Shown in pieces: positions 1 to 6,618 of a stretch of 9,181 nucleotides of DNA (within the stretch, counting starts at the first letter, position 1; the number at the start of each line of letters is the position of its first letter). The DNA is from CAZXPG01 sp964643145 (GTDB taxonomy: Bacteria > Pseudomonadota > Alphaproteobacteria > Rickettsiales > Arcanibacteraceae). The DNA is taken from positions 1 to 9,181 of the forward strand of contig CAZXPG010000061.1 of assembly GCA_964643145.1 (NCBI GenBank), in the 5' to 3' direction. A program made the position numbers and the translations under genes. Under the pieces are notes generated by a model. The model worked only from the letters and a program-made list of their open reading frames with translations, was not told the origin of the DNA and ran no database searches.

Positions 1-56
1 TCCCTTTTTTTAAAAGGATTATAGCAGTGTTGCGCTTCAATGTTGAGTCCGCCGTA

Positions 57-77
57 GCTTATCCAAAACTGAGGTTA
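57..77 (+). repeat. Dispersed 21-bp repeat, left copy
   Basis: The 21 bases here, GCTTATCC...GAGGTTA, recur exactly at 9105-9125 and in reverse complement at 9081-9101; a copy without the leading G also occurs in reverse complement at 9127-9147. Identity was read by direct comparison. This copy is single, with no partner arm beside it, unlike the copies at the right end. It lies in the intergenic region upstream of the 194-aa orphan gene. It may be a dispersed intergenic repeat or a remnant of mobile-element termini. One window cannot distinguish these. Confidence 0.85.
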
Positions 78-90
78 ACTATACATTAAC
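75..90 (+). promoter_or_regulatory. CtrA-type binding box (TTAA-N7-TTAAC)
   Basis: The bases TTAACTATACATTAAC match the alphaproteobacterial CtrA consensus TTAA-N7-TTAAC exactly. CtrA is the cell-cycle response regulator of this class. The box lies about 119 bp upstream of the ATG of the gene at 209. Its left TTAA is partly the end of the 21-bp repeat at 57-77. A weak -10-like TATACT sits at 130-135, but no good -35 is placed for it. The match is visible; function is inferred, and such a short AT-rich motif can arise by chance. Confidence 0.5.
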
Positions 91-131
91 GTTTAAGCGT
101 TACACTGAGAAACAGATACCAAAATAATGTA

Positions 132-146
132 TACTATTCGATAGTA
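132..146. repeat. Small inverted repeat TACTAT-TCG-ATAGTA
   Basis: Two 6-bp arms flank a 3-base centre. The element overlaps the -10-like TATACT at 130-135 and lies 62 bp before the start codon at 209, where an operator could sit. It is short and AT-rich, so chance occurrence is quite possible. Confidence 0.3.
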
Positions 147-208
147 AAAGTCGATCAGCTACACCTAAATGGACTTCCCAATACTAACACCTTTAATGGA
201 GCGACATC

Positions 209-793
209 ATGCGTTTAGAAAGAGCGCGGTTCATCAGGGAAATAATTGAAAATGCCGAGGCCATTTCAGCATCACGGCCACAGGTAAAATACACCCTTCC
301 CGATAGCGGGCATTTTGAATATGGCACCCTCCTACAGAACCACATACGCCAATGTTTAGCTACGCTTCTTAAATACAAAATTTTACCTGAACAAGAGCAC
401 TATCTGCATTCACTCAAACAACAATTGAGCCATATTATTGATAACGCCGTAGGCCGCTATTTGCTGAGTAAACAGCGTGTTATCCCTGTATCATACCGAG
501 AAACTTTTGAAAAACGCAGTGATGTAGCAGAAGTATCGCGCTTAGAGAATATATGGTGGTATCCTGGGTTGGCCACCTCTTCCTATCAAAATGGTTGCCA
601 TGTACCTGTCTATAATACCGCCAATGCCGCAACCAAAGAGGCGTTTGAATACCATCTCAAAACATCACTACACGAATGCCTAGCCGAAACGCTTATCTCC
701 TCGCAATATCCCTTCCCTGCGGCACATACCACCACCAGTACACCGCTATCGCCCCCCTTCATGCGCCCCAATAGGATACGTTATGCACTATGA
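209..793 (+). CDS. Hypothetical 194-aa protein, family not recognised
   Basis: I do not recognise a family. The start is supported by a Shine-Dalgarno GGAG at 198-201, 7 bases before the ATG. The first half looks helical and charged (it begins MRLERARFIREIIENAEAIS). A central aromatic stretch, ENIWWYPGL, lies near residue 115. The C-terminus is rich in Thr and Pro and then basic. There is no signal peptide and no membrane segment, so it is probably cytoplasmic. The gene converges on rlmN and its last 6 bases overlap the rlmN stop region. A CtrA-type box and a small inverted repeat lie upstream. Good RBS, full-length frame and protein-like composition suggest it is real. Function is unknown. 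Confidence 0.7.
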   Translation: MRLERARFIREIIENAEAISASRPQVKYTLPDSGHFEYGTLLQNHIRQCLATLLKYKILPEQEHYLHSLKQQLSHIIDNAVGRYLLSKQRVIPVSYRETFEKRSDVAEVSRLENIWWYPGLATSSYQNGCHVPVYNTANAATKEAFEYHLKTSLHECLAETLISSQYPFPAAHTTTSTPLSPPFMRPNRIRYAL

Positions 794-1906
794 CTCCTGC
801 TGCTGACGCAAGATAGATTTACTCTGACGTATACTCTCTGAACGCAACTGTCCGCAAGCTGCCAGTATATCATCTCCTCGCGGCTTGCGTACAGGAGAGG
901 CGTATCCCGCATCGTTGACAATCGTAGCAAATGCCTGGATACGCTGCCAGGATGAACATTCATACTGGCTGCCTGGCCACGGATTAAAGGGAATAAGGTT
1001 GACCTTAGCCGGAATGCCGCGAATAAGTTGCACCAGTTTTCTGGCATCGGCGGGTGAATCATTCACATCGTTGAGCATCACATATTCAAAGGTGATACGT
1101 TTAGAGTTGCTTGAGGCCGGATAGTGCCTACAGGCCTCAAGCAACATTGCAATCGGGTATTTTTTATTGAGTGGCACTAGCACATCGCGCAACTCATTGG
1201 TGACTGCGTGCAGCGATATCGCAAGGTTCACGCCAAGTTCACGGCCACATTGCTCAATCATTGGCACTACACCAGAGGTTGAGAGCGTAATACGGCGGCG
1301 AGAAAGGCTGATACCCTCCCCGTCCATAATAATCTTCAATGCTTTAGCAACATTCTCATAATTATAGAGCGGTTCCCCCATGCCCATCATAACAATATTG
1401 GAGATAAAGCGCGTTTCCTGGGTGGAAGGCCATTCCCCCAACGCGTCACGTGCCACCATAAGCTGCCCAACAATCTCACCCGCACTCAAATTACGCACCA
1501 GTTTTTGTGTACCTGTATGGCAGAAACTACAGGTAAGTGTACAGCCAATCTGTGAGGAAACACACAAGGTTCCTCGATTTTCTTCGGGGATATGCACCGT
1601 TTCCGCTTCCTGGTTATCGGGGAACTTCAACAGCCACTTGCGCGTACCATCCAGCGAATGGGCATCACGGCTTACGGCAGGCCGTGCCAAGGTGAAATGC
1701 TGCTCGAGCTTTTCCTGAAGCGACTTGGTGATATTGGTCATTTCATGGAAGTGCTGCACCCCATGATTATACACCCAGTTCCAAAGCTGCTTGGCGCGGA
1801 AGGGTTTTTCTCCCAACTGCTCAACAGCCTGTATCAGCTCTTCCCTGGAAAGCCCGATAATAGGAACAGGTAATGAAGAGGGTGACATAATAGTGGAATC
1901 AACCAT
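788..1906 (-). CDS. rlmN: 23S rRNA (adenine-2503-C2)-methyltransferase / tRNA A37 methyltransferase RlmN
   Basis: Radical-SAM enzyme that methylates C2 of A2503 in 23S rRNA and, in the known family, A37 of some tRNAs, supporting translational fidelity. The 372 aa are full length. The iron-sulfur motif CxxxCxxC is C122, C126 and C129 (GCTLTCSFCHTGTQ). The two catalytic cysteines are present: C115, seven residues before the cluster as in E. coli C118, and C351 (ILAACGQL), matching E. coli C355. GMGEPL at 175-180 is the SAM-contacting loop. It is the last gene of the minus-strand operon, 9 bp after the ExoD-family gene, and ends by overlapping the convergent gene at 209-793 by 6 bp. No strong Shine-Dalgarno precedes the ATG at 1906; an in-frame ATG at residue 7 is an alternative start. 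Confidence 0.97.
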   Translation of the reverse strand: MVDSTIMSPSSLPVPIIGLSREELIQAVEQLGEKPFRAKQLWNWVYNHGVQHFHEMTNITKSLQEKLEQHFTLARPAVSRDAHSLDGTRKWLLKFPDNQEAETVHIPEENRGTLCVSSQIGCTLTCSFCHTGTQKLVRNLSAGEIVGQLMVARDALGEWPSTQETRFISNIVMMGMGEPLYNYENVAKALKIIMDGEGISLSRRRITLSTSGVVPMIEQCGRELGVNLAISLHAVTNELRDVLVPLNKKYPIAMLLEACRHYPASSNSKRITFEYVMLNDVNDSPADARKLVQLIRGIPAKVNLIPFNPWPGSQYECSSWQRIQAFATIVNDAGYASPVRKPRGDDILAACGQLRSESIRQSKSILRQQQES

Positions 1907-1915
1907 AATGATACG

Positions 1916-2545
1916 TTAGCCATGAAGATGTTGTACAAAAGAAAATACACCAAGCAGCGCTTCTGTGCCAGCAAAAATAACGGCAGCATCCAGCACAACA
2001 CCAAGCAGTGCAACACACATACCAGCAATAACCGTTACGCCGTCCTGCTCAAGAAAACCAAGCGATAGCAGCAACAGGGCCGTGCCTGGCAGCATATGGC
2101 CAAATGGCACCGGAATAGATATCAAGATTGCACAGACCAGTGACACCAGCCCAACCAACTTTTCTCCCCAGCGCCTTCCCATAAAAGCAAAGCGAGGGCG
2201 GATGCGGTGTTCTATTTTATGCAGCAACGGCACGGCCCGCCCTACCACCGTAACCAGCAATGAACGCCTTACTTTCTTTGCTCCCAGCCACCTAGGCAGC
2301 CACGGAGCCGAAAACCCCAGCAGCATCTGTACAGAGAACAACGCCAGTGGCACACCTACAATCGTTGTGAAACCAGGGGGGTAAGGCAATGGAAGCGCGG
2401 CGGGAAATGCTAGAATAATTATCAACAGGGAAAAACCCTGGCCATCCAGACTATCACGTATCGTACTAAAAGCAACGACTTCCTCGCGATGATGCTCTAC
2501 CAGCTCCTGCAATATACGGGAAACTGGTGCTTTCTCACTAGTCAT
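1916..2545 (-). CDS. ExoD-family (exopolysaccharide synthesis) integral membrane protein
   Basis: This 209-aa protein has the layout of the ExoD family: a soluble helical N-terminus (residues 1-35), a Pro-rich hydrophobic core (AFPAALPLPYPPGFTTIVGV, about 46-65), a basic central segment (about 85-128), and further hydrophobic segments at about 130-147, 150-165 and 168-192. ExoD was named from rhizobial exopolysaccharide and alkali-sensitivity mutants; its biochemical activity is not established, so the name should not be read as proven polysaccharide synthesis. The ATG overlaps the tatA stop codon by four bases (ATGA at 2542-2545), suggesting translational coupling. rlmN follows 9 bp after its stop. 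Confidence 0.88.
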   Translation of the reverse strand: MTSEKAPVSRILQELVEHHREEVVAFSTIRDSLDGQGFSLLIIILAFPAALPLPYPPGFTTIVGVPLALFSVQMLLGFSAPWLPRWLGAKKVRRSLLVTVVGRAVPLLHKIEHRIRPRFAFMGRRWGEKLVGLVSLVCAILISIPVPFGHMLPGTALLLLSLGFLEQDGVTVIAGMCVALLGVVLDAAVIFAGTEALLGVFSFVQHLHG

Positions 2546-2712
2546 GAACGGGTATTATCCTTCTCTTTCTCTTCCTCTTCCCCTTTTAACCCTTCCCGCA
2601 AGTTACGGATACCTTTACCAATATCCCCCATGACCTTAGGCAGTTTCCCCGCCCCAAACACCACAAACACTATCGCGAGTATGAGCAATAAATGCGGTAT
2701 GCTGAATCCCAT
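2542..2712 (-). CDS. tatA: Twin-arginine translocase subunit TatA
   Basis: Small gene encoding 56 aa. The product starts MGFSIPHLLLILAIVFVVFG: a short periplasmic N-terminus, one membrane helix (about 6-20), the FGAGKLP hinge (19-25) that is the TatA/E signature, an amphipathic helix (about 26-42), and a short charged tail (KGEEEEKEKDNTRS). TatA oligomers form the translocation element for folded Tat substrates in the inner membrane. A good GGAGAA Shine-Dalgarno precedes the ATG. The stop overlaps the next gene's start by 4 bp. The tail is short compared with many TatA proteins, but nothing essential is missing. tatB and tatC, often adjacent in alphaproteobacteria, are not in this window. Confidence 0.95.
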   Translation of the reverse strand: MGFSIPHLLLILAIVFVVFGAGKLPKVMGDIGKGIRNLREGLKGEEEEKEKDNTRS

Positions 2713-2730
2713 AATTCTTCTCCATCTGGT

Positions 2731-3570
2731 TTATTTTGGCAGCACAGAGGAAAGCGATGCTAACCAGGAATACAACATATCGCCTGCCGCACCAGAGGCC
2801 GAGCCTTGATTAATCACGCGGCGTATCTCCTCAAAACTATCGGGAGCATGTTCCCTTACTGCCAATAGTGCCTCTTTCACCTCATTTTCATCTTCCACTG
2901 TCATAGCAACATGCAACTTATCACGCAATACGGCCAGCGCCTTATTGACTACCTCCTGGTTACCAGCAAGCAGCGAAGCCACAATATGCCGTAACTCGCG
3001 CATTCCACCAAGCCCCCGGCCAACACGCATATGCAATGTTTCTACTTCTGCGGCAAGCGAATCTATCTGCTCCGAGGTCGCCGCCCATTCCAGTGCAGCC
3101 ATTTCGTTGCCTAATGACAGTTCAAGTGCCGAAAGATCAAGTACTTTTTTCAACTCCATACGCTGCCGGTCGTCCTTAGCAACGATGTCAGGCGAGGCTT
3201 CCTTCAGCAATAGCTGGCTATAATGTTCAAGCAACGTCTCCAGCCTGCGGCGATATTCTGCATCCACTTCAACAATAAACCGAATATGCTCACCCTGCAA
3301 CTCAGTAACATATTTTACCGCCACATGCGGATAGCGCAGTTCCACTAAGCGCGGGTAGAATGACAACAACTGCAAACCGGCAGCGCGATAGGCAGCAGGC
3401 AGATCCATCCCGCGTACAATATGTTCCTGATCTGATTCCACCACATTCAGCAAATTATGCAGCACGGCCACCACATCCTGATTGCTCAACTCCTGATTTT
3501 CCAGCGCATCTTCTACAATTTCTTTCACGCGGGCAGATTGTTCCGTCAGCGACATGGTTGATTTAGTCAT
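2731..3570 (-). CDS. Hypothetical 279-aa helical protein between nagZ and tatA
   Basis: I do not recognise a family. The sequence is acidic, almost entirely predicted helix, with Leu/Glu/Ala-rich segments (about 8-60, 95-130, 140-190, 195-260), and has no signal peptide or membrane helix, so it is probably cytoplasmic and perhaps scaffold-like. A Gly-rich break occurs near GRGLGGMREL (about residue 185), and the C-terminus is short and hydrophobic. The start at 3570 has AAGGA about 9 bases upstream; Met6 is an alternative. The gene lies 16 bp after nagZ and 18 bp before tatA, the position where alphaproteobacteria commonly carry scpA and scpB. I see neither the ScpA N-terminal signature nor a ScpB winged-helix pattern, so I do not call it either one. 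Confidence 0.85.
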   Translation of the reverse strand: MTKSTMSLTEQSARVKEIVEDALENQELSNQDVVAVLHNLLNVVESDQEHIVRGMDLPAAYRAAGLQLLSFYPRLVELRYPHVAVKYVTELQGEHIRFIVEVDAEYRRRLETLLEHYSQLLLKEASPDIVAKDDRQRMELKKVLDLSALELSLGNEMAALEWAATSEQIDSLAAEVETLHMRVGRGLGGMRELRHIVASLLAGNQEVVNKALAVLRDKLHVAMTVEDENEVKEALLAVREHAPDSFEEIRRVINQGSASGAAGDMLYSWLASLSSVLPK

Positions 3571-3586
3571 TGTTAGAATTCCTTTT

Positions 3587-4528
3587 TTATACTATTCCCT
3601 GGCTATGAAGTAATGGCTGTGCACGGTCAGAAAGCAGGGGCGTAGCCTGTAGAACGGCCTCCATTTCCTCCATCACGCCGTTGCAGTGCAATGCCAGATC
3701 ACAACCTGCATGGAACAACTGTTCCGTCCGTTCGGTAAAACTGCCACTTAATGCTTTCATGGAAAGGTCATCCGAGATAAGAATCCCCTGGAAACCAATA
3801 TCTCGCCGAATCAGTTCCACCATTTTCGGCGAAAGTGTCGCAGGAAGAAGAGCATCAACAGCGGTATAGACAATATGCGCCGTCATCGCCCAGGGCATGT
3901 CGGCCAATTGTCGGAATACCGCAAAATCGGTTTCTTCCAACACAGCAAGCGGAGCATCCACCACAGGCAAAGCCTCATGGCTATCCTGTTGCGCCCGACC
4001 ATGGCCAGGAATATGCTTAATCACCGGCAACACACCTTCTTGCTGTAACCCCTCACAGGTGGCACGGGCAAGGAAGGCCACCTGTTCGGCTGCATGGCCG
4101 AAACTGCGGTCGCCAATAATATCGTGCGCGTCTGGGTAGATAATATCGGCAACAGGTGCACAATTAACAGAAATACCAAGTTTTTTTAATCCACTGCCTA
4201 TCAAGCGTGCATTGGCCTTGGCAGCATCATAGGCCAGTTGGTTGCCATAATAGGCAATCTCGCCGAACCAGCCTGCCGGTGGGCAGGTGGGAAATAAAGG
4301 CGGGCGCAGGCGCGCTACTCTGCCGCCTTCCTGATCAATCAGTATGGGCGCATTTTCACGCCCCACAGAATCGCGCAGATCTCGAATCAACGCAGCAATC
4401 TGGGCATTATCCTGACAGTTACGCCCAAATAAAATAAAACCCAGCGGGTTATGTTTTGCAAAAAATTCCCGCTCTTCCGGCGATAATACCGTACTAGAAA
4501 GCCCTATAATGGCTGCTTTAGGCATCAT
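3587..4528 (-). CDS. nagZ: Beta-N-acetylhexosaminidase NagZ (GH3)
   Basis: Cytoplasmic glycoside hydrolase family 3 enzyme that removes N-acetylglucosamine from anhydromuropeptides during peptidoglycan recycling. The 313 residues form a single TIM-barrel domain, as in Gram-negative NagZ. Visible signatures are LIDQEGGRVARL (63-74), KHIPGHG (171-177) followed by D182-S-H184, the flexible loop with the general acid/base His-Asp pair, and ISDDLSMKAL (251-260), which carries the nucleophile aspartate. Slightly shorter than many alphaproteobacterial homologues, trimmed only at the C-terminus. It starts 6 bp after the SPOR gene. GAGG lies so close to the first ATG that the second Met (position 2) may be the real start. 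Confidence 0.96.
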   Translation of the reverse strand: MMPKAAIIGLSSTVLSPEEREFFAKHNPLGFILFGRNCQDNAQIAALIRDLRDSVGRENAPILIDQEGGRVARLRPPLFPTCPPAGWFGEIAYYGNQLAYDAAKANARLIGSGLKKLGISVNCAPVADIIYPDAHDIIGDRSFGHAAEQVAFLARATCEGLQQEGVLPVIKHIPGHGRAQQDSHEALPVVDAPLAVLEETDFAVFRQLADMPWAMTAHIVYTAVDALLPATLSPKMVELIRRDIGFQGILISDDLSMKALSGSFTERTEQLFHAGCDLALHCNGVMEEMEAVLQATPLLSDRAQPLLHSQGIV

Positions 4529-4534
4529 TTTCCT

Positions 4535-5425
4535 CTACTCCACCACAAAACAGCCTTGGCTTACTTCTGATAATTTCTTGCATAACAATCGCGCATCTGC
4601 TTCTTTCACAACCATACCTGCTTGCAGACGGTAAAATGTTCCTTTTCCAGCAACATCCTTGCGCTCAATATAATAACGCAAGTTTCCCAGCAAATCACGA
4701 TGGGAACGCTGGAACTTCTGCCATGTTTCCACTGCATCTTTTTCCGTTCTGAAAGCAGCCAACTGCACCTTATAGCCCCGAACTGGCGAGGAAATCGTTT
4801 GCACTGCACCAACAACCGCCTCTTTCGGTTTTTCAGGCACATGCGGCACCAGCTTCAAATCACTCTCGGTAATAGGACGCACCGCATCACCACTACTTGC
4901 TTTTACCGCTTCACTGAGCACTGCTGGACGCGATTCTTTTGGGGTGGGGACGGGAGCGGAAGCAGGGGTCGGATCGGGTTCCACATCCACATCCTGCTGC
5001 ACCTCATCACTGTCAGCAGCAATATCGCTGACATCCGTTTCCGCCTCTTTAGGTTGTGGCTGACCCTGAATAACCTGTATCCTGTCTATAGGCTCTTCGG
5101 GCGCAGGGAGAACTTTCTCATTTTTATCAAAGCTCTCCATATTGCCAGAAATGGTATCATAGACGGTCTTGTCCATATTAGCAACGACCATCCCCCCAGG
5201 ATCATCGGGTTTGACTTTGTTAGGGTTGTTATCGGCTTTAATAATGGGGGTATCTTCAACAGATAGGGTCTTATTCTGGAAAAACACCCAGCCGAGAAGA
5301 CACAGGCCACCTATAGCAAAAATACCAATAAACAGCGAAATGAATAGCCTGGAAGCACCTGGCTTTTCATCCTCGAGTTCATCAAAATATACATCTTCAT
5401 CCTCTTGAGGGAGATATTCTTTCAT
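4535..5425 (-). CDS. SPOR-domain inner-membrane protein
   Basis: Bitopic membrane protein of about 296 aa. It has an acidic cytoplasmic N-terminus, one membrane helix (about 27-49, LFISLFIGIFAIGGLCLLGW), a long low-complexity periplasmic linker rich in Asp, Glu and Pro (about 55-215), and a C-terminal SPOR domain (about 217-296: GYKVQLAAFRTEKDA ... YRLQAGMVVKEADA ... CFVVE). SPOR domains bind denuded septal peptidoglycan, so a role at the division site is likely. I chose the ATG at 5425 because AGGA sits just before it; the in-frame ATG at 5437, four codons earlier, has no Shine-Dalgarno. It is the first gene of the operon leading into nagZ, and a promoter-like element lies at 5466-5494. Confidence 0.92.
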   Translation of the reverse strand: MKEYLPQEDEDVYFDELEDEKPGASRLFISLFIGIFAIGGLCLLGWVFFQNKTLSVEDTPIIKADNNPNKVKPDDPGGMVVANMDKTVYDTISGNMESFDKNEKVLPAPEEPIDRIQVIQGQPQPKEAETDVSDIAADSDEVQQDVDVEPDPTPASAPVPTPKESRPAVLSEAVKASSGDAVRPITESDLKLVPHVPEKPKEAVVGAVQTISSPVRGYKVQLAAFRTEKDAVETWQKFQRSHRDLLGNLRYYIERKDVAGKGTFYRLQAGMVVKEADARLLCKKLSEVSQGCFVVE

Positions 5426-5465
5426 TTTTTCCTGCATATGTTATTAACTTTGCGTAAACACAACA

Positions 5466-5494
5466 GTCATAGCAGGTAGCTCGCAAAATATCAA
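5466..5494 (-). promoter_or_regulatory. Putative sigma-70-type promoter for the SPOR-nagZ-tatA-rlmN operon
   Basis: On the minus strand TTGATA (5494-5489) and TATGAC (5471-5466) are separated by 17 bases. That is 5/6 and 4/6 matches to the housekeeping consensus at ideal spacing. It lies about 40 bases upstream of the SPOR start and downstream of the lpxC stop. I see no clear intrinsic terminator between lpxC and this site, so read-through from lpxC is also possible. Confidence 0.5.
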
Positions 5495-5538
5495 CACTAT
5501 CAGAAGGGACGTAGAGAGGAACCGGAAGATTTTTACCC

Positions 5539-6426
5539 CTACCCTACCAAACGCAGCTCCGGCAACTGCATCACACGCCAGGCATCTTTATCGGCAAAAA
5601 ACTTCCGCAGCAGCTTGTTATTGAGCGCATGGCCAGGGCGGAAACCACGAAAATGGCCTTTCACATAACCACCCGCCAGGTAAAAATCACCAATACAATC
5701 CAGCGTCTTATGACGCACAAATTCATCTTTATACCGCAACCCGCCTGGATTCAGAATTTGATCGCCACTCACCACAATGGCATTATCAAGCGAACCACCA
5801 CGGGCAAGACCGGCCTCACGCAATTTATCTACCTCATGGGCAAAACCAAAAGTGCGAGCGCGACAAATATCAGCCTTAAACGAAAGGTCGCGTGAATCAA
5901 AACTACATTGTTGGCTGGAAATAGCTTTGCTGTTAAAATCAATTTCAAGGCTTAACGAAAACCCTTCCGCCGGATCAATAGAGAGGTAGGCATTCCCCTC
6001 TTGCACATCAACGCTCTTTAATACTTCAATCACACGCCGCATTTTCTGCTGTTCAACGATACCTGCACATTCAATCAGGAAAACAAAGGGTTCGGAACTG
6101 CCATCCATAATCGGCACTTCACCGCTATCAAGCTCAACCACCACATTATCAATACCGCAACCCCAGAACGCTGCCATTAAATGCTCAACAGTGGCAACCA
6201 TAACACCGTCTTCATTGGCAATGGTGGTGCCAAGCATTGTGCCTGACACATAACGGTAATCGGCCTTCACCTCCTGCTTCTTTCCCAGCACATCGGTACG
6301 GCGGAAAATAATTCCCGTATCTTCTTCCGCAGGAAGCATCGCCATAGATACGGTTGCACCGCTATGCAGCCCCACGCCAAAACAGCTCACTTTATTTTTT
6401 AATGTGCGTTGATAGTTGAAAAGCAC
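5539..6426 (-). CDS. lpxC: UDP-3-O-acyl-N-acetylglucosamine deacetylase LpxC
   Basis: Zinc-dependent cytoplasmic deacetylase that performs the committed step of lipid A synthesis. The 295 aa cover both LpxC repeats. Zinc and catalytic residues are in place: E81 and H82 (ATVEHLMAAF), H239 and D243 (RHKTLDCIGD), and H266 (RPGHALNNKLL). The substrate-side motif PIMDGSSEPF is at about 105-114. The start codon is GTG at 6426, supported by AGGAG about 7 bases upstream and the standard N-terminus NYQRTLKNKVSCFGVGLHSG. It stands alone behind the rpsI terminator rather than after ftsA-ftsZ, its common place in alphaproteobacteria. A promoter candidate and a tandem direct repeat lie upstream. Confidence 0.97.
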   Translation of the reverse strand: MLFNYQRTLKNKVSCFGVGLHSGATVSMAMLPAEEDTGIIFRRTDVLGKKQEVKADYRYVSGTMLGTTIANEDGVMVATVEHLMAAFWGCGIDNVVVELDSGEVPIMDGSSEPFVFLIECAGIVEQQKMRRVIEVLKSVDVQEGNAYLSIDPAEGFSLSLEIDFNSKAISSQQCSFDSRDLSFKADICRARTFGFAHEVDKLREAGLARGGSLDNAIVVSGDQILNPGGLRYKDEFVRHKTLDCIGDFYLAGGYVKGHFRGFRPGHALNNKLLRKFFADKDAWRVMQLPELRLVG

Positions 6427-6452
6427 GTATTGCTCCTTTTAGTAATTATCTC

Positions 6453-6482
6453 ATTATTGACTCTAGCAGCCTTTTACAACAA
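6453..6482 (-). promoter_or_regulatory. Putative lpxC promoter
   Basis: On the minus strand a -35-like TTGTTG (6482-6477) and a -10-like AATAAT (6458-6453) are separated by 18 bases. The -10 matches 5/6 of TATAAT; the -35 matches only 3/6, which would suit an activator-dependent promoter. A second -10 candidate, GATAAT, follows closely. A promoter is expected here because a strong terminator closes the upstream transcript at 6530-6570. Confidence 0.4.
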
Positions 6483-6496
6483 TCTCCAATCACTCT

Positions 6497-6515
6497 TTGT
6501 TACAAATTGTTACAA
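6497..6515 (-). promoter_or_regulatory. Tandem 9-bp direct repeat upstream of the lpxC promoter
   Basis: On the plus strand TTGTTACAA occurs twice, separated by one A, giving a period of exactly 10 bp, one helical turn. It lies 14 bp upstream of the -35-like element, between it and the terminator of the upstream operon. OmpR/PhoB-class response regulators bind tandem direct half-sites about 10-11 bp apart, and GTTACA-like half-sites are known for OmpR. The repeat is visible; a regulator binding it is inference. Confidence 0.45.
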
Positions 6516-6529
6516 CCCCTCCCAACACC

Positions 6530-6570
6530 AAAAAAAAACACCCCCGAAGTTGTGTCCAACTTGCGGGGGT
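6530..6570 (-). terminator. Intrinsic terminator of the rplM-rpsI operon
   Basis: Read on the minus strand, ACCCCCG pairs with CGGGGGT (7 bp), a single C is bulged, AAGTTG pairs with CAACTT (6 bp), the loop is four bases (GACA), and a G followed by nine T residues comes after the stem. This is a textbook Rho-independent terminator about 49 bp after the rpsI stop codon. It isolates lpxC transcription from the ribosomal operon. Confidence 0.93.
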
Positions 6571-6618
6571 CAGTTCAAACATGAAGGTGCTTTTTTGAGT
6601 ATATCGCTGCGTAAGCAA

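Noticed and set aside
1..57. Terminator or gene end of a left neighbour
   Set aside because: A run of seven T at 5-11 is present, but any stem that would precede it is outside the window.
2731..3570. Calling the nagZ-tatA intervening gene scpA or scpB from position alone
   Set aside because: The protein shows no ScpA N-terminal signature and no ScpB winged-helix pattern. Synteny alone is not enough.
4622..5266. Long plus-strand open frame of 214 codons opposite the SPOR gene
   Set aside because: It lies wholly antisense to the low-complexity linker and SPOR domain of a well-supported gene and has no family features. It is a shadow of the other strand.
5444..5458. Second CtrA-type box upstream of the SPOR gene (TTAA-N7-TAAA)
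   Set aside because: One half-site has a mismatch, and near-matches of this AT-rich motif are expected by chance. It also lies downstream of the better promoter candidate.
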